This document shows positions 12,601 through 27,600 of a stretch of 64,000 nt of DNA, piece by piece. The stretch comes from Casuarius casuarius (Eukaryota > Chordata > Aves > Casuariiformes > Casuariidae): positions 3,436,212-3,500,211 of the forward strand of contig PTFA01000085.1 of NCBI GenBank assembly GCA_003342895.1, read 5' to 3'. Each line of letters begins with the position of its first letter. Positions within the stretch are counted from its first letter, which is position 1. The position numbers and the translations under genes were made by a program. Below the pieces are notes generated by a model. That model saw nothing but the letters and a program-made list of their open reading frames with translations. It was not told the origin of the DNA and ran no database searches.

Positions 12601-15600
12601 TGGATAAAACCCTTAACAGAAAAATGTGTAAGTGGTCATAGGATCCAAAAGGTCTTTCTATCTAACTTTAAAAATTATGAGTATCCAGCGAATAAAAAAG
12701 TGAGAGTATGCATACTGTGAATAAGGAAAAACTAACAAGCTCAATTGTCCTAGTATTTCATATTGGCGTAGCCTATTTCACGTACATTATTTTATTCATC
12801 CACTGAAGGACAGTACAAAATGCAGGAATTAAAAAAATATATATATGAAAAGGCTAAAAGTACTTTAATGTGTATATTAAAAATATCAAAAAATATCCTT
12901 TTCTACTACTTAGATTCATTAAAGTAATAAGTATTTTGTCCTCTCAGCAAGAATGCTGAACAGAATTCTTGCCTGCTTTAGGCTTTAAAATGCAAATGCT
13001 TCAGAAATTTATATATAGCTGAAAAACCAAATTTTTATTTAACTTTATGCTGATTTTAGAACAAAAGTTATTGAGGAAAATCACAAAAATATACTAGCTA
13101 TAAACTATGTCAAAAACTAATGACTGAAATAGAAGTTCTTTTGTTGTACCCAAAGAGCATGCTCTATTTGTCTGAATTCGCAAAATAAATGCGTAGACAG
13201 AAGATCAATGGACAAACAACAGCTGATCACAGAAATGGTGCTAGGGCAATTTTTGTCACTTTGTTTACTCACTGGAATGCATTTACAGAATGGATTTCAC
13301 AGTTCAGTACACAGGTAAGCAGTGGGAATTTAGAAAACCAACTGGGCAGCAGTCATCCCGGTCTTTCAGCTATACCACTCAGAGGCTCGTATTTCTGTAA
13401 AGCCTTCTCACCCAATTAAACCTTTACTTCCAGAACNGAAGAACCTCAAGAGGCAGCAGATCTTACACACTGAAACATACACAATACTTCAAACATCTGC
13501 TTAGCTGGGAATTATGGTAAGTGTGATTTAGTTAATATGATTATAGAAGTCACACTGGTGTAATGAAATAATAATGAAGGTAAGCATGTTAGACTGAATT
13601 AGGTAATCTAGAAACCATTTTAATCTAAGAGACAGAAACAGTGACTAAGTTAAAATGCCAGACCAATTTTGTTGTGCTTACGTTAAGCAACCAGGATGAA
13701 CAGATGCAATCACAGCTGTGATACATGGTCATTATATAATGCAACACTTTGGTTTTTAAGAAGATGTATGCATCTTTACATGAGAAAATAATTCTTTAAA
13801 ATAAAACATTTCATTTATGTTTATCAAAAGAATATGAATAAAGCATCTTATGAAACTAGGTATTAAAGTCAGAAAAGCACTAACAAAACACTTCTAAGAA
13901 CAACTGTTGTGCGCTAACTGTAGGTTTATATTTATTTCTAACTGTTCAGCAATATTAACGGCACAAATCACAGCATCAGAACAACACAAACAGAATTTAT
14001 GTTTAAGGACGCGGAATGCTGGATCCAGAATGGACATTTAACGCAGGGAGAAGGGCAATGAGCTCTCCCTACCTTGCACTCCACGTGCTGGAATACAGAG
14101 AATTTATACCCAGATCTGCTGCCCTTTCCAGGAGCGCTAGTTACCACTGAAGATGCTGCCACAAACTCTGGGTGGAACAGGAGAAGCAACAACACTATCG
14201 GCTCTTTATTCCAACCCATCTTTTCTTCCAGTCCAGCCCACCATGCTGTCTAACAACAGCTCATTAATTTTAAATTAATTTTAGAGGAAAAATTCTCTCT
14301 TTTAGAGGTTGGAGTTTATCTGCTTCACAGTCAACACTGCCTATAACCAACTTGCATCATCATTCTCAGACTACTCATGAACACTCTTGAGGTACAGAAC
14401 ATATACAAACATGATTATTAAATATTTTCCTTTAAAAGAAAATAACTTACCTTAGCTTCTTCCTCTTGTGCTTTTTTCACAATTGCTTGTAGCTGCACTT
14501 CACGTTTAAATTCTGCATGGAGTAATTTTTCCTCCATCATCCTGCGTCTTTGATCTAATAATTCTTCTTTCCATTTCCGTACATCTTTCTCCTATGTATA
14601 ATTAGTGAATACATTAGTGATAGAGTAACTGAAATTTGATAGAGTAACTGAAGTTGGAGCCTGAATTTCCCCGACAATTTTCTAACTTTTTTTCTTTTTC
14701 TTTTCTTTTTTTTAAAAAGATTTACAGTAATAAAACATTACAATACCCTACAAAAATCCTGCACTGAGATAAGTTTGACCCGAAGTACATTGATTTGTTA
14801 ACTGCTTCAATTTGGCGAGTTTCAGCATTTATGTTGGATACACACAATACATTTCTGCTTTTACAGCACCTTCCCTGAATCCAAGACAGTACAGTATTTT
14901 GTCATCGATCTCACAGAAGTTCATGATTCGAAATAATGCCTTCTTTAATGGTATCAATAGTATTTTAGGTCTAATGTATCTAAAGTAAGACTGTACATAA
15001 TGACAAAAGCCTTCTGCTTTAATACAAAGATGAAACAATCTTTACACAATATTCACTGAAGCTATTCTCAAAAATTAACCAATATTTGCATAGAAAACAT
15101 ATCTGCAATAGGATCTGCTAAAAAAAAAAGTGCTGTTTTATGTAGAATGTTGCTCAAGACTAAAAAAAGCTGCAAACTGCCCATGAAACTGNATCCAGAT
15201 CCATCCGATTGGATTTTTCCTCATCTTCTCACACACACATGGATTATGGGTGAAGACATCAGAACTTTTCTGGGTAACAGCTTAAAACCATTCATAGCTG
15301 ATAAGGAGACACTATTTAGTCTTGCCTTATAGGAATATTGAAAGTCTTTTTACATTTCAGACTACAGATATTTTCTTTCCGTCCCTAACTGCTTGCTGCA
15401 AAATAATTTCTTCCCATCACTATTCCTCCACTGCCAATTTCAAAACCTTTCACCACCTGTCCTGGATTCCTTTGTCTTTTTTTCCTTTGTTCTTTCTGTC
15501 TTCAGCCACCTCAGCAACTTTCCATTCCCCCTTACATATCCTTTACGATACTGCCTTAATGTGTTCTAATCCTCCAAAGGTAAAATAGGTAAACAATCAA

Positions 15601-18600
15601 GAGGTAAGATCATCAGATAATTGAGGTTGGAAAGGACCTCAGGGCTCAAAGAACTTCCTGCTCAAAGTAGGTTCAACTATGAGATCAGACCTGGTTGCTC
15701 AGTGCTTCATCCAGTTGGGTTCTGAAAACCTCCAGATATGAAGATCACACAACCTCTCTGGGCAATCTGTTCCAATGTTTGACTGTCCTCATCGTGAAAA
15801 AGTTTCTTCATATACCTGGTTGGAACTTCTCATTTCAATTTATGCCTGTTGACTCTCATCCTACTGCCATACGCCACTGTGAAGAGCCTAGCTCTGTTTT
15901 CTTGATGATCACCTTGTAGTCATTGGAAGGCTGTTAAGTCCCCCAATCCATTAATCAATACAAATAGGAGGAAAAAAGGAAGAATAACATATAGGCCTTT
16001 CATTAAGCTGATTACTTTGTACACTTTTTCCCATTAGACTGTAAACTTTGGCAGAGCATCCACATCTTCTGAAATGTCTTTATAGCCCACATCACAACAG
16101 GGGAATTAACCTAGAATGAGATCTTTTTATTTTGTTGCTATCATCATCATCATCCTAGATTCCTACAAATCCAGGTCATTTCTCTGATGCATGAGTCATC
16201 TGTGAAAACTATGTGAACACAGATCCAGAGGCAAGCTTCATTTCACTGCTAGTTTTAACTCCTAACATTGCTGGACCATTTGGGGAAATTAAAAAGAAGC
16301 TCTTCTGAAAGGCACCAATCTGAATCCGTCTTATTACAGAATGCTTACCCTCTCCATTAATTTTTGAAGCTTCAGTGTTTTTTCCTCTCGTAACTTTTCT
16401 CTCAGCTGCTGCGCTTTCATTTGTTTCTCTTCATGCTTCTTTTTGGATTCTGCTATTGTTCTTTTAATACAAACAGAGCAGAACAAGCTAGTGAGACATT
16501 ATCTGACAATGTTGCAAACATTTCTATGTCATTTTCAGTAAGGGAAAACAAATAGGCCACTGGACTGCAATCATTTTCCCCAAATGTAAATATTGTCCTT
16601 TTAGTCTTAAAAACTTTATTTACTGAACCAGGTAGCATGAATCAAGCACACTATGAAAACAATATACTGATCGCTGTAACACCTTCCACCTACAGACTTA
16701 AAGAAAGTAGATTTATGAGCAGTTTCATGCAACTATGAGTTTGGTTGCTTGGTTGCTTTTCACTGGCTAATCAAGACAAGTAACAGTTCTCAGACCTTTT
16801 GCGTGATGGTGACGAGAGTTTCTCATGCATGTGTATTCCGTGGCCAGGTGGGCGTGCAGGCTCTTCTTCTACTCTGTCTCCCCAAGAATTATTCTGGCGC
16901 CATGACTCACGGGCTGTACAGAAAGAAAACAAAGACTCTGATCATTTAAACACACTGTTCTGGGAGAACTGCAGCTAATAAGGCCTACTTGCTTTTGAAG
17001 TTCTCTCAGCTGGATTCTCTGGAGCCTACGTAAGGTGCAAATTCAGACTGAAGCATCTCTAATCCCTATGCATTTTCAATGATTAATGATTTTATTAGGC
17101 TTTTACCCAAACATTAAGATAAAACTGGATAACAAATTTTAAAATTCTGAGGGAGAAGACGGCTGACAAAGATCAATGACACACACAGACAGAGCGAACA
17201 CACAAGTCCATCTTTCCTTCAGAAATAACATCATTCCAAGTGATGTTACTTTTGATATTTAGATGTTANGACTTCTAAATTCATAAGCAGGCATGAGAAA
17301 AAATGGCATTTTTCTAAATTCGCTAGTGTTTTAAGTTAAATATGTTAATATATGAAAGTTTACCTTCATAATCTGCCAGGACATCATTCCAGTCCATAGA
17401 TATACCACAGAAAGATATGCTTCCATTGCCCATGCTAGCCTGAAATTGAATATAATCCAGATAGTAAAAATATAATCCTTGATGTGCAAGTGAACACGCA
17501 TATTAAACAGTGCCAATTCAGCCATGTTCAGCAGCGTTTCCAAATTGAATTAGCCGAAGGCATGCATGCTGCTCCTGCTGTTTCTGACAGCAGGAACGGA
17601 GACTACGGCTTCACTGAGTGTGGCTCTTCCAAGGTAGCAGCGGGAATAACAAGTGCCAGCTCTCTCGGGCTCTCACAGAAGTAGGCGGCAGCACAAGGAC
17701 TGCAACATCCAAGGACTTTGTACCACTCAGCAGCACGGTGCTACTGTGGGCAGCTGCACACTTTCGCCAAAGCCAGCCCGGAATTTCAGAGGCCCTACTT
17801 AGGAAGTGTTACTCAAATTGAGTAAAGGTGGCAGAATTGAGCCTGTGCCCAGTAAATTAAACGTGTTCTGGAAAAGGACAAAACAGAACCATTCAAGGCA
17901 GCACAATTTGCTCTTCACAGAACTAATAAAATACATTGCTGATTCATTACGAATTTCCTCCTGCAATTACTATCATTGCTTTAAGTTATATAGACTCTTT
18001 CCAAATAAAATGCTTCTATTTCTTGCCAGTTAATCTAGATAATTAATTGCACTATAGTAATGACAGTAGAGGAAGTTTAGTATGATTAAATATACCTTAG
18101 ACAGTATGTTACAGGTATTATATGATAACATTTAGTGCATTTGCATGTAAAACAGGTTGCATTAATGCCCAAAAGAACAAACAGGAACAAATTCTGTATA
18201 AATATTCTGTTGACATCCACGACAGCTTAGAGATGGGTACTCTAAAATAAATCCAACACTCACAGAGAAGTCGCTATCATTGTCAGTCTCAATATTAATG
18301 TCATTGTTTTCCTCTGCTTCAATCTCTCTAGTTAACTGCTCCTCTTCTGCAATAGCACTAGCAATGGCTTCTTCATTTGCCTTTTCCAGGCGGTCTGCTA
18401 ACTCTTCTTTCTTAGCAAGGACTTCTGCCATAGACTGTAAAGAATACCAGAAACAAAACAAAAAAACCCCAAAAAATCAGAACTGGACACAAAAGTAGTT
18501 GTCATACAGTTAACATGAATTATATTACATTATGATCAACTTCTAATCACTTATATTTCCTTACTGCTGAAACAAAATCAAAATACAAAACCCACTAAAA

Positions 18601-21600
18601 ATGTTAGCAGTTATTAACTAATTTAATGGCTAAATGAAATGCCTAATGAACTAATTATCCTTTACATCACACCAAAGCATATTACATGAACATTGTCATT
18701 AAAAGCAACAAAGGCATTTCTTCTTTAGTTAGTACCTTTCAAATACTTTGCTAGTCCTGTGGACTAAGGAAAGCATACTCTGAAACATTAATAGCAAGCC
18801 CTGCTGCATTACCAGAAAAGGAATCATGCTCCAAATGCATGCAATGAAAATTAGCAAATGAAAATGGATCTGCAGAAGAACTGTATCTGGAAAACTTTAC
18901 TGTAATACCACTGAACCTCAGGCTACACTTGTCTTTCAATATGGATGGCAAGAGAGCAGGGCAAGAACAGCAGCCTGATCGTAGTTACCAACCGAAGTAC
19001 AGACATATCCCTCGTTGTTAACAAACCTTCCCCTACTCCAATGTCCAGTATTAACTGGTTCATTTCCACTGCAGCTACAAAAATGAATGTGCTAAGATAC
19101 ATAAATCAGTGTTCAAAGCAATCTAATCTGGAGTAGTAAAATGTTTTCAAGAGACACAGGTCCCACCAAACTGTGAGCATCCTGAATTGTTGTTAATTGA
19201 GAATCTGAAACAGTATTATTGGATGAGATGCTAAAAATCAACTCTTTCTAAAGAAAAGCAGATATTTGACTTGCAAATTACCTAGCAGTAGTCCATTTTA
19301 TTAAAGATGTTAAAAGGAAAGTGATTTACAGGAAAACTTGTGCAAATCAGAATTTTAATCTAGTTTCTGAAAACAACACTGGAAATACAACCTGGATTTT
19401 ACATGGCATTACTGCAATTCTCCACTCACAAGAATCCCGAAATACCCGAAATCTGCAGACTTCTACAGAACACGGACGTTCTTTATAGGAAGCTGCATTA
19501 AAAACAGAATACTGACTTGACATTTGTTGTTTCAGAATGGCAGTCTTCATAACTGCTAGTTGTATAGGAAAACTCAAGAAAGCAGTTCAGTTAGTCTTAA
19601 AAGGTAAGGAGATCTCCTACATTTGTTTCCAAGAGAATTTTGATATCCCATGTGTTTCCAGTTTGAATAATTAGTAAAACTAGAATAAGAATTTAATTTG
19701 AGCCTAACTTAAATGATTTAGTGAAAGGAAATGAAAAATTATGGCCATGATGTATGTAAAAAAAAGTAAACAGAGCATAGATCCTTCTATTCCAAATAAT
19801 GCATTGACATCCAGTCTAATTCGGAAACTTTACTGAAATTAAATTCTGTAGTAAAAAGTATCTGAAAAATGCAAAAAAATATTTTTTCTACAGTAAGTAC
19901 TCTACAGACTTTTCCACAATTTCTATAACAGGCTAATGATAAACACAGTGCAACGCAGAAGGGTAAAACTACAGCTTACATTTATTACTTACTCAAAAAT
20001 CTTGTAAGATTTCTTACCAATCTGGCAGCACTCACATTTGAAATATCTGAGGGATCCATTTCACTTTCAGTTTTAGCTTTTTCTGTTTGATGCTGATCTA
20101 TACTATCAGGGATCAGGGAGGAAGCTTCAATCTGTAGACTTTCTGAAGTACAGTCAATACTTGTGAGAACCGGAGGCATCTCAGAAAGCGTTTGTAAGGA
20201 ACCTTCTTGCAACAGCGTGCCAGTGCTCCCATTGTCTTCTGATGTGTGTGCTGTGAACTAATAAGAGACATCTGCAAAATTAACCAAATGCAACAGACTG
20301 ATTTTTTTAAAGTCACCAGAATGAAAAAACATTGCAGCCTTACTGTGAGTGGTACAAATAACTCTACATATAGTCATTTTCAGTTGCTCGTAACTTTGCA
20401 AAAGTTGGATTTTTCCACCCGAAATTTTCTATGCATGAGGTGTCCCTAATGCTCACTTTTTCATAAGCATGCAAAACCTGTCCAAAGCATTGTAAAATAC
20501 ACAGCTCATCTTACGATTTTTACCATTGCCTATTTGTGCCAAGGTCTTAATACATTCCCACAAATTAAATTAAAATAGCCATTTTTAAAATACTTTTTCA
20601 GTCTTGCCAATGAATAAAAGTTCTTGAGAATATTGCCATTAGAAAATTTTCTAAAGAAAATGTTGCGAGACTTTTTTAATGTTAAAAATGGTTCAAAATT
20701 ATGCTAACCTGAGTCCTCTCAGCAAGAGCATGTTCAGACTGACGTAAAGGATCTTCCTGTAGAAGCTCCGTGCTTTTGGATGCATCGCTGCCATTGAACG
20801 AACTGCTAAGCTTATTCTCTGATGGTGGGGAAACTGCATTTTCTTTGGCACTGTCACCTTTAGACTTTAGTGATTCTGCAATTACAGGTGTTTTTGTTGC
20901 CAAAGCTGTGGACCGAGATCGAACAGGCCTTCCACGCTGAACTGTTTCCCAACCCTCTGCATCCTTCCGATCTACATAAAAAAACAAAACACCCCATTCC
21001 AAAGAAGAGAGACTCATAAATACAGTTTTCCAAAGGCATTATAAGCAACTATATTATTGTTGTATTACACAAGCTTATGACAGAAGTGTTCTCTTTAAAT
21101 TTATACCAAAATCAGTGAAATACTCTTTAGCAACACTTTTGCCTTCAAGGAGTGCTGTTAGTTTCAAAAACACTGAATAACTCTATTGACGGGACCACTT
21201 TTGCTACTTCAAAAAGCAAAGTTACAAAGATAGCCACATCGAAAATGGTGCAAGATACTTGAGCTTTTCATGCCTAGGCTGCTGTTACAAGAGATGGTAA
21301 AGTACAACAAAGCAAGCAGACTCTTGTTCTTATATGTAGCAAGTCACACAGGAGGCCTTTTCCGAAAGTGCAAACCTCTGCAAGCACAGACATAACTGCA
21401 TGCCTCAGTGTGGAAAGTATTGTCCAAAATGTGGCTTATTACTCTACCAAAATATACGTGCTTACTTTTTCCATTTGTTTCATGCTGATAATACACTAAT
21501 CTGCATCAGCTTTCAGAAAATTTCTTTCGCTGGATTGCAGGAAATAGCAANATGTTGCTACAGTGGGACGGCAAACCAAGGACAAATCAGAAAAGTCAGG

Positions 21601-24600
21601 TTTTTTCATTTTACTTTGGTGACTGAATAGCTGTTAAGTGTGAATGCTGATCAACATTTCTGATGTCTAATCTTGGTACATACCTAAAAAGCCTTCAAAG
21701 TTACATTTGTCTGCCTGAAGTATCAAGTCTAAGGCGTGTTCAGGTTTCTAGCATATCAAGGAGAACCTCCTCTCCATATATAACATTTCTGTTGGCTCCC
21801 ATTACTATCAGCACATAAGTTCCAATACATCTTGAAATGACTATAAGTGATTCTTTCACGACCAGGTGGTGCAACTCAGAGGTGCGAGAGGTAAGCTCAC
21901 ATGTCTCTGTTTGCAGAACAAAGGTTCATATGGGTGACACCACAAAAAGAAGCCTAAATTTAACTACTTTAAATCAGTTTTAATTTCAATAATTACAATG
22001 CTTTTAGAATATTCCCTTTTATAAGAGAACAAATTAACAAAGCATTTTCAAATTTAGCACTTGAAAAAAAAACAGCATGGCAAAATAAATCATGAAGACA
22101 AGTATTCTGTGAGGAATTGTAATTTTCAAAACACATAGCTCTATCTTTTATGAAGACTATGATCAATCATTTTATTCTAAAACAGCAAAGAAAATCACTA
22201 TCAAAAGTGTGTAAAATGAAATATTAGTTAGCGTTTGGAACTAATCCATTAATAAAGGGAATGATCAATAAAAATATTTAAAAAATGCTGAAATTATGGA
22301 ATAAAATAATTGAAAAAGCATCTTAGCATAAGAATAGGTTAAAAATGACAAAAACTCAGGAACTAACTATGCACAATATTTTACAATATACTTTTGGCAT
22401 AAACTGTTTTTAGGATCATTAGTACAAAAGAAGGAGAAGGGTGTGGGAGATCATTTTTGCCTGGAGGAAAAAGAAATCATAAAAATGAAATTAAATCCTC
22501 AGTTTACTTAGGGAAAAAAATCTAGATTAGTATAGAACTGATATGACAAAACATATTGTCTGAGTATTTCTAAAGCTTGAACTAAAAGAGATGGTCCTGC
22601 AGCTCAGGCACAAAGATCAGAAACAATATATTAAAATTTAACAAATATGATGAGTCGACACCATTGTCAAAAAAATAATTTGAAGCACTCGAAAGTGGTT
22701 GAAAAACTGAACGATTGGTATATTTTAATGAATTGCACATTACCAACTCAAAGATTGGCTCAAAATTTGTGTTTCTAGAGATACAATTTTTAAAAGCAGT
22801 AGGTAAAATGGTTAAAAAAATACCAGATACAAGTGTTATGCTCTGTAAAAATACTGCCTGCTTCAGGATCAACACACACATTATGGGTGAGCTACAAGGT
22901 GTGAACCATCTTTATAGACTTCCAGTAACATACACACACACACACATATATATATACACACATACACACACAGCTCAAAACCCACACACACAGCTCAAAA
23001 CCCACAGGGAGATGGGCGAGTAAAATACTTTTTCCTCCTTTTAGAACACGTGTGCTTATTTTAAATCAATTTACAGTACATAAAAATGATTTGTATTAAC
23101 ATCCACTTTCATGATCAAAAATCCTTGAGTCTTTTTTTGTCCCTCCAGGGCATGTTTCTGTACCAAGCTTCGAACAAGTACAAAAATTCTGGTACCAACT
23201 CTTTCATTAGAAGTGCTAAACCACAAAGCACTGCACTGGCACAATCCTGGGATTACCAATAAAAAAGATAATTTTAGCTAGAAGATAAAAGCTACATACC
23301 CAATAGCCCAATCTTTGTTTACAAGTGCTTGAACTGACTTTCAACATCAGCGGTAGCCAGGCAGGCTGGAAATTAGCCTAAACCAGGACTAAATCTTAAT
23401 AGCTTTTCCATACTTTGCCACTCTTGGCATCTATCATTTTGCAAACATTAAGTGCACATTTAATTACAGGTTNCTTTTAACCTCTCAGGAGAAAACACAG
23501 CAGACTAGAGCATTGGCTGGTGTAAATTGGAAATCACCAGTAAAGTCGACTGAACTGTATTGAAATATATCTTAGCTGTGCAGCTCATACAATAGCTNTT
23601 TTTATACAGCTCAGAAACAGCTTAATGTTTATGATTAGCATTAAAATAAGAACTATGAAATTGTCCACAAATTTTAACAGTACTGATGACAGATGCAAAA
23701 AGCAACTTCAATTTGATATTTACTGTTGAAACTATTTTACTTTAAAATATACAGCTAATTTTCTAAAGTAAACAAAACCCCCAAACCTTGTGTGAATGAC
23801 TGCAGCTGATCTCTTCAGAATACTGATGGTAAGCACAGATAGCATTCCTCTACAAAAGGCCTTTTTATGTTTATTCCCCCTACGTGCCCTTGAACACACT
23901 GCAGTATGCCCCACTGATTAGACAGGGCCATGGCAGTCAAGAAGATATGGATTCTGGTTTTTGCTTTACCACAGCCTTTCTATTTGACCCTTGAGAGTGA
24001 CTTTCATTCGCTTAACTTACATTTCTCCATCTTTATATGGAAAAAATACTATTTACCTACAGGACCAAGCAATCTAAACCTATTACCCTTTCTGAGACAA
24101 CTCTTTCTCCAGTAATACCCCAGAAGCAGGAAACAGGGCCTTAATTCTGCAAGAATCATGGACAGATTTACTGGAGAAAACCCTAAGCACGCAGACTGTG
24201 CAGAGCACAGCCCTGCATTCGGTGGGACGATTCGGACTGCTTCAGCCCCTCGCAGATGACAGCTCTACCTACTGCAGTGACCCCTAAAGCTGGAAGGACC
24301 ACAAAGACTTTCCCATATATAGCTTGTGATAAAATGTGGCACCAGTCACTGTATTTCTGTATTGTCTGTATTTCACTGTGAAGCAATGAAATACGAACAA
24401 TGGAGAGACCGTGCAAAAGACCACTAAAATCCACCAAAAAACCCTACTGTTTTACTGCAGCAGATTTTTGGGTTGGGATTCCTTTTGTTAGTCACGTACT
24501 AAGATTGTTGCAAGATTTCACTGCTACTTGTTTACGAAACTGAAGTCAGCTTACACAAGACATCTTTTCTAAATTAAAAAGTAAGACCAGGAGATACCCT

Positions 24601-27600
24601 CTGGTAATACCCACTGTCTAAAGATAATTTTACTTAAAAAAAATAAAAAAATAAAAAAAATNAAAAAAAATAAAAAATCCTTGCTTGCCTTGTCTAGCTG
24701 ATCCCTTGTTTCTAGGATGTCTGGAGATGCCTAGCATATTTCTATTTACTCTAAAACGATAAAGTTAAAAGAATAAAAAGTATTTAGAGAGTGACAATGC
24801 CATAATCACGCTTATTACAACAAGGAGGAATCTTTCAGTAAAATCTACATGTACTCAGTTATAAATTCATATTTGTTTACTGTCAAATTCATAAGATAAT
24901 TANATTAAAGTCGCAAGTAAAATTTAACANCACAGAAATGCATCTTTTGTATTTGAAAGAATATTGTTTGGTAAATTCTTCAAATTCAAAACACAAAACA
25001 TGCATTCAGCGCATTGAAATATTCAGCATCAGTTTAACAGCTTTAAGCCATCTAACAACTACCTGTGCTCAAGAAGCCACTTTTTCATTTTAATTCATTA
25101 ATCAGTTTTGTATTTAGTCATCTTCAGGCATTCTGTTTTTAACAAAAAAATTGCAAAACTAACACATTTACTGATATTGGATGACATATCTCCTAATCTG
25201 AAGTAAAATTAATACTCACTAGAGCATCACCCTTGCTACTGATCTGAAGTAAAATTAATACTCGCTAGGGCATCACCCTTCCTTCACTTTTTTTTTCCCC
25301 TATAAGGCTGGAGCTCTTTTCATATAGCCCAGTAGCCATCTCCACATGCTAAGTATCACATGCTGGGTTTGATTACTTGCCCAGTTTTGTTAATGAATAA
25401 TTCATTTGACTACCTTGATCATTCTCTAGTTTCATTTGAACTTCCCTGTCCCTGCTTGCTCTTGCATTACATGGAAGTGACAAGCCATCTGTTATCTTGA
25501 GGCCCTTACAGCCACCAGGGCCTTATTCTTTCAAAGTTACTCCATCTGGAAGAAGTGCCCAAGCAGCCTTATTGGTAACATCAATAAAATAAATCTATCC
25601 AAGCATGTGCAGTCTCTTGGGAGCTCTACCTCATGAGATTTGTGCTTCCTCTTAAAAATCTACTTGCAAGTAATATACTACCAGAGCCTGCTTGACCTTC
25701 CCCATTCATTACTAATCTTAACCCCCTCCATTTTTTAATCTAAGGTAATATTACTGTATTTGAGAGGCACTAGCAAAAACTGTGGGTTAGTTAAGAATCT
25801 GAAAGGAAACCTAGAAACATGAACTCAGAAGAAACACAGGTACAGGGAAGAAGACATGAAAATTTGAATAATAAAGGAAATATAGAGAAAATATAGTGAA
25901 GCAGGAAGCAGTAAATTTATAAGTCATAACAAGAAATGGTGAGTACAGAGGCATGATTTTCTAAAGATGTAAATTTTCAGACTACCTTTAATGATCAACT
26001 AGAAATACAAGAGAATGGAAAAAAAGAGAACAAACGTAAAATTGTCAAATGAAATTGTGTCTGGGAATTTGNCAACCCCGTCAGGAATAAACTACCCCAT
26101 CGTGACATCCCTGCAATTTGTTCTCAGTATACAGAAGAGTGAAAGACAATGTTTTTTCCAAATACATGAAAACATTGAGGGTAGCAGTGGGTTTAATGAG
26201 GAAAACAGGATAAGATGATATAATCTCATCTTAATCATGCATATGAGAAACACTCATTTAAAGAAATATCTGGAAAAATAAAGCATTTTCTCTCTCCCTA
26301 AGGACGTTTATATTTGGAAATTCCATCAACCATAAAACAGTATCATACCACTTGTCCACTCCACAAAAGCACTGTGAAGCTTAATGATAGTGCTGTTTGA
26401 AATCACTAGGGAAAAACTGCTTTAGGGAACTCTCATCTCTCTAAGGCCCAGCTGGGCTTCAGAGTGGGCAGGAGAGCGTCACAGGATGGCAGGAGGAATC
26501 CTCCCACAAGACCTGAAAGTAGCTCCCAGCTGTGAGGGCTGGTGAATGGGCAGAGCAACTGACACACGAGCCTCATACCTGCTTCAATAATGCATGTGAA
26601 GAGCTGCTGAAACTCCCTCTGCGCAAATTTCACAAACCCTCTTGTGCTCCGCTCAGCGAGATCAGCGTGATTCTACCCTGTCTAGTGCCCTCCATATAAA
26701 GGATAATATGTAAAGACCATCTGATTTATTATATCCACAACATTACAATTCACCTATCAGAAAATCATTTAAGTTCTCCAGTGTCAAATGTCAGAGAGAA
26801 GAGATTCTTAAGAGTTGGTAAAGCCTCTAGAAAGAATGATTGTTATTTCTAAAACAGAAATGTTTCAGGTCTGAATCTTATAGTGCATTTGATTTAGAGA
26901 ATTACTGAAAGCATATAGGCCAGTACTACAGGACCAAGTGGTTTCGCTCTTTTTGGAGCTCATCAGCTGTAGGTAACGGCCTATAAAACACAGCACAGCA
27001 CTGATTCCTCAGCCCTTTAAAATTTTAAAATTAACATAAGGGTAGGGTGTTTTGTTTTCCTTTTAGCCTCTTAGAAAGACATTATCCATATGAAAGTGCA
27101 TGCCAGTTTTATTCCTTGAGTAGTTCATGAAATCCTCTATATCCAAGAGAATCCCAAATAAAGATATTTCAGCAACATCTTGGAGTCTGTCACTCTCTAA
27201 TACAAGAGGTAATCAGCAGAAACAGGTCTTTCTTATAAAAAGCTTCAATGGATGACAAAAATTAAACATGGAATTACACTTTTAGTTAGCCAATTACATG
27301 TTTAGTTCAGCCAGACTGCTACTGTACTCAGACCAGCTCACTACAACTAAATCCTGCAAGATGTTCACTTGTGCAGACAGCAGCAATCAGGATCCATGCA
27401 ACAACCATTTTCGGAGTATGCTTTTGGTTATTTTCTAAGCATAGAAATTCATGCACTACTGAACTCAGTTAAATTAAATTGCAATACATTTAAAGATATT
27501 TCAGTTCCATGAGTGCATGTTTCCAAACCACTCTGCATGATTTCTACTATCACTACATTGAATGTCTANCTATGCTAAATTAATAGATTTTCTTCCAGTA

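Larger units (their letters stand above)
14592..16348 (-). other. SCAPER: SCAPER intron E12-E13
   Basis: 1.76 kb. It contains a 15-base imperfect tandem duplication (14619-14653), a T-rich stretch (14689-14714), a CR1 fragment (15612-15952) and an L2-tail-like relic ending in (ATC)n (16028-16156). Confidence 0.85.

Noticed and set aside
15695..15919. 74-codon plus-strand frame
   Set aside because: Lies in the antisense strand of a CR1 fragment.
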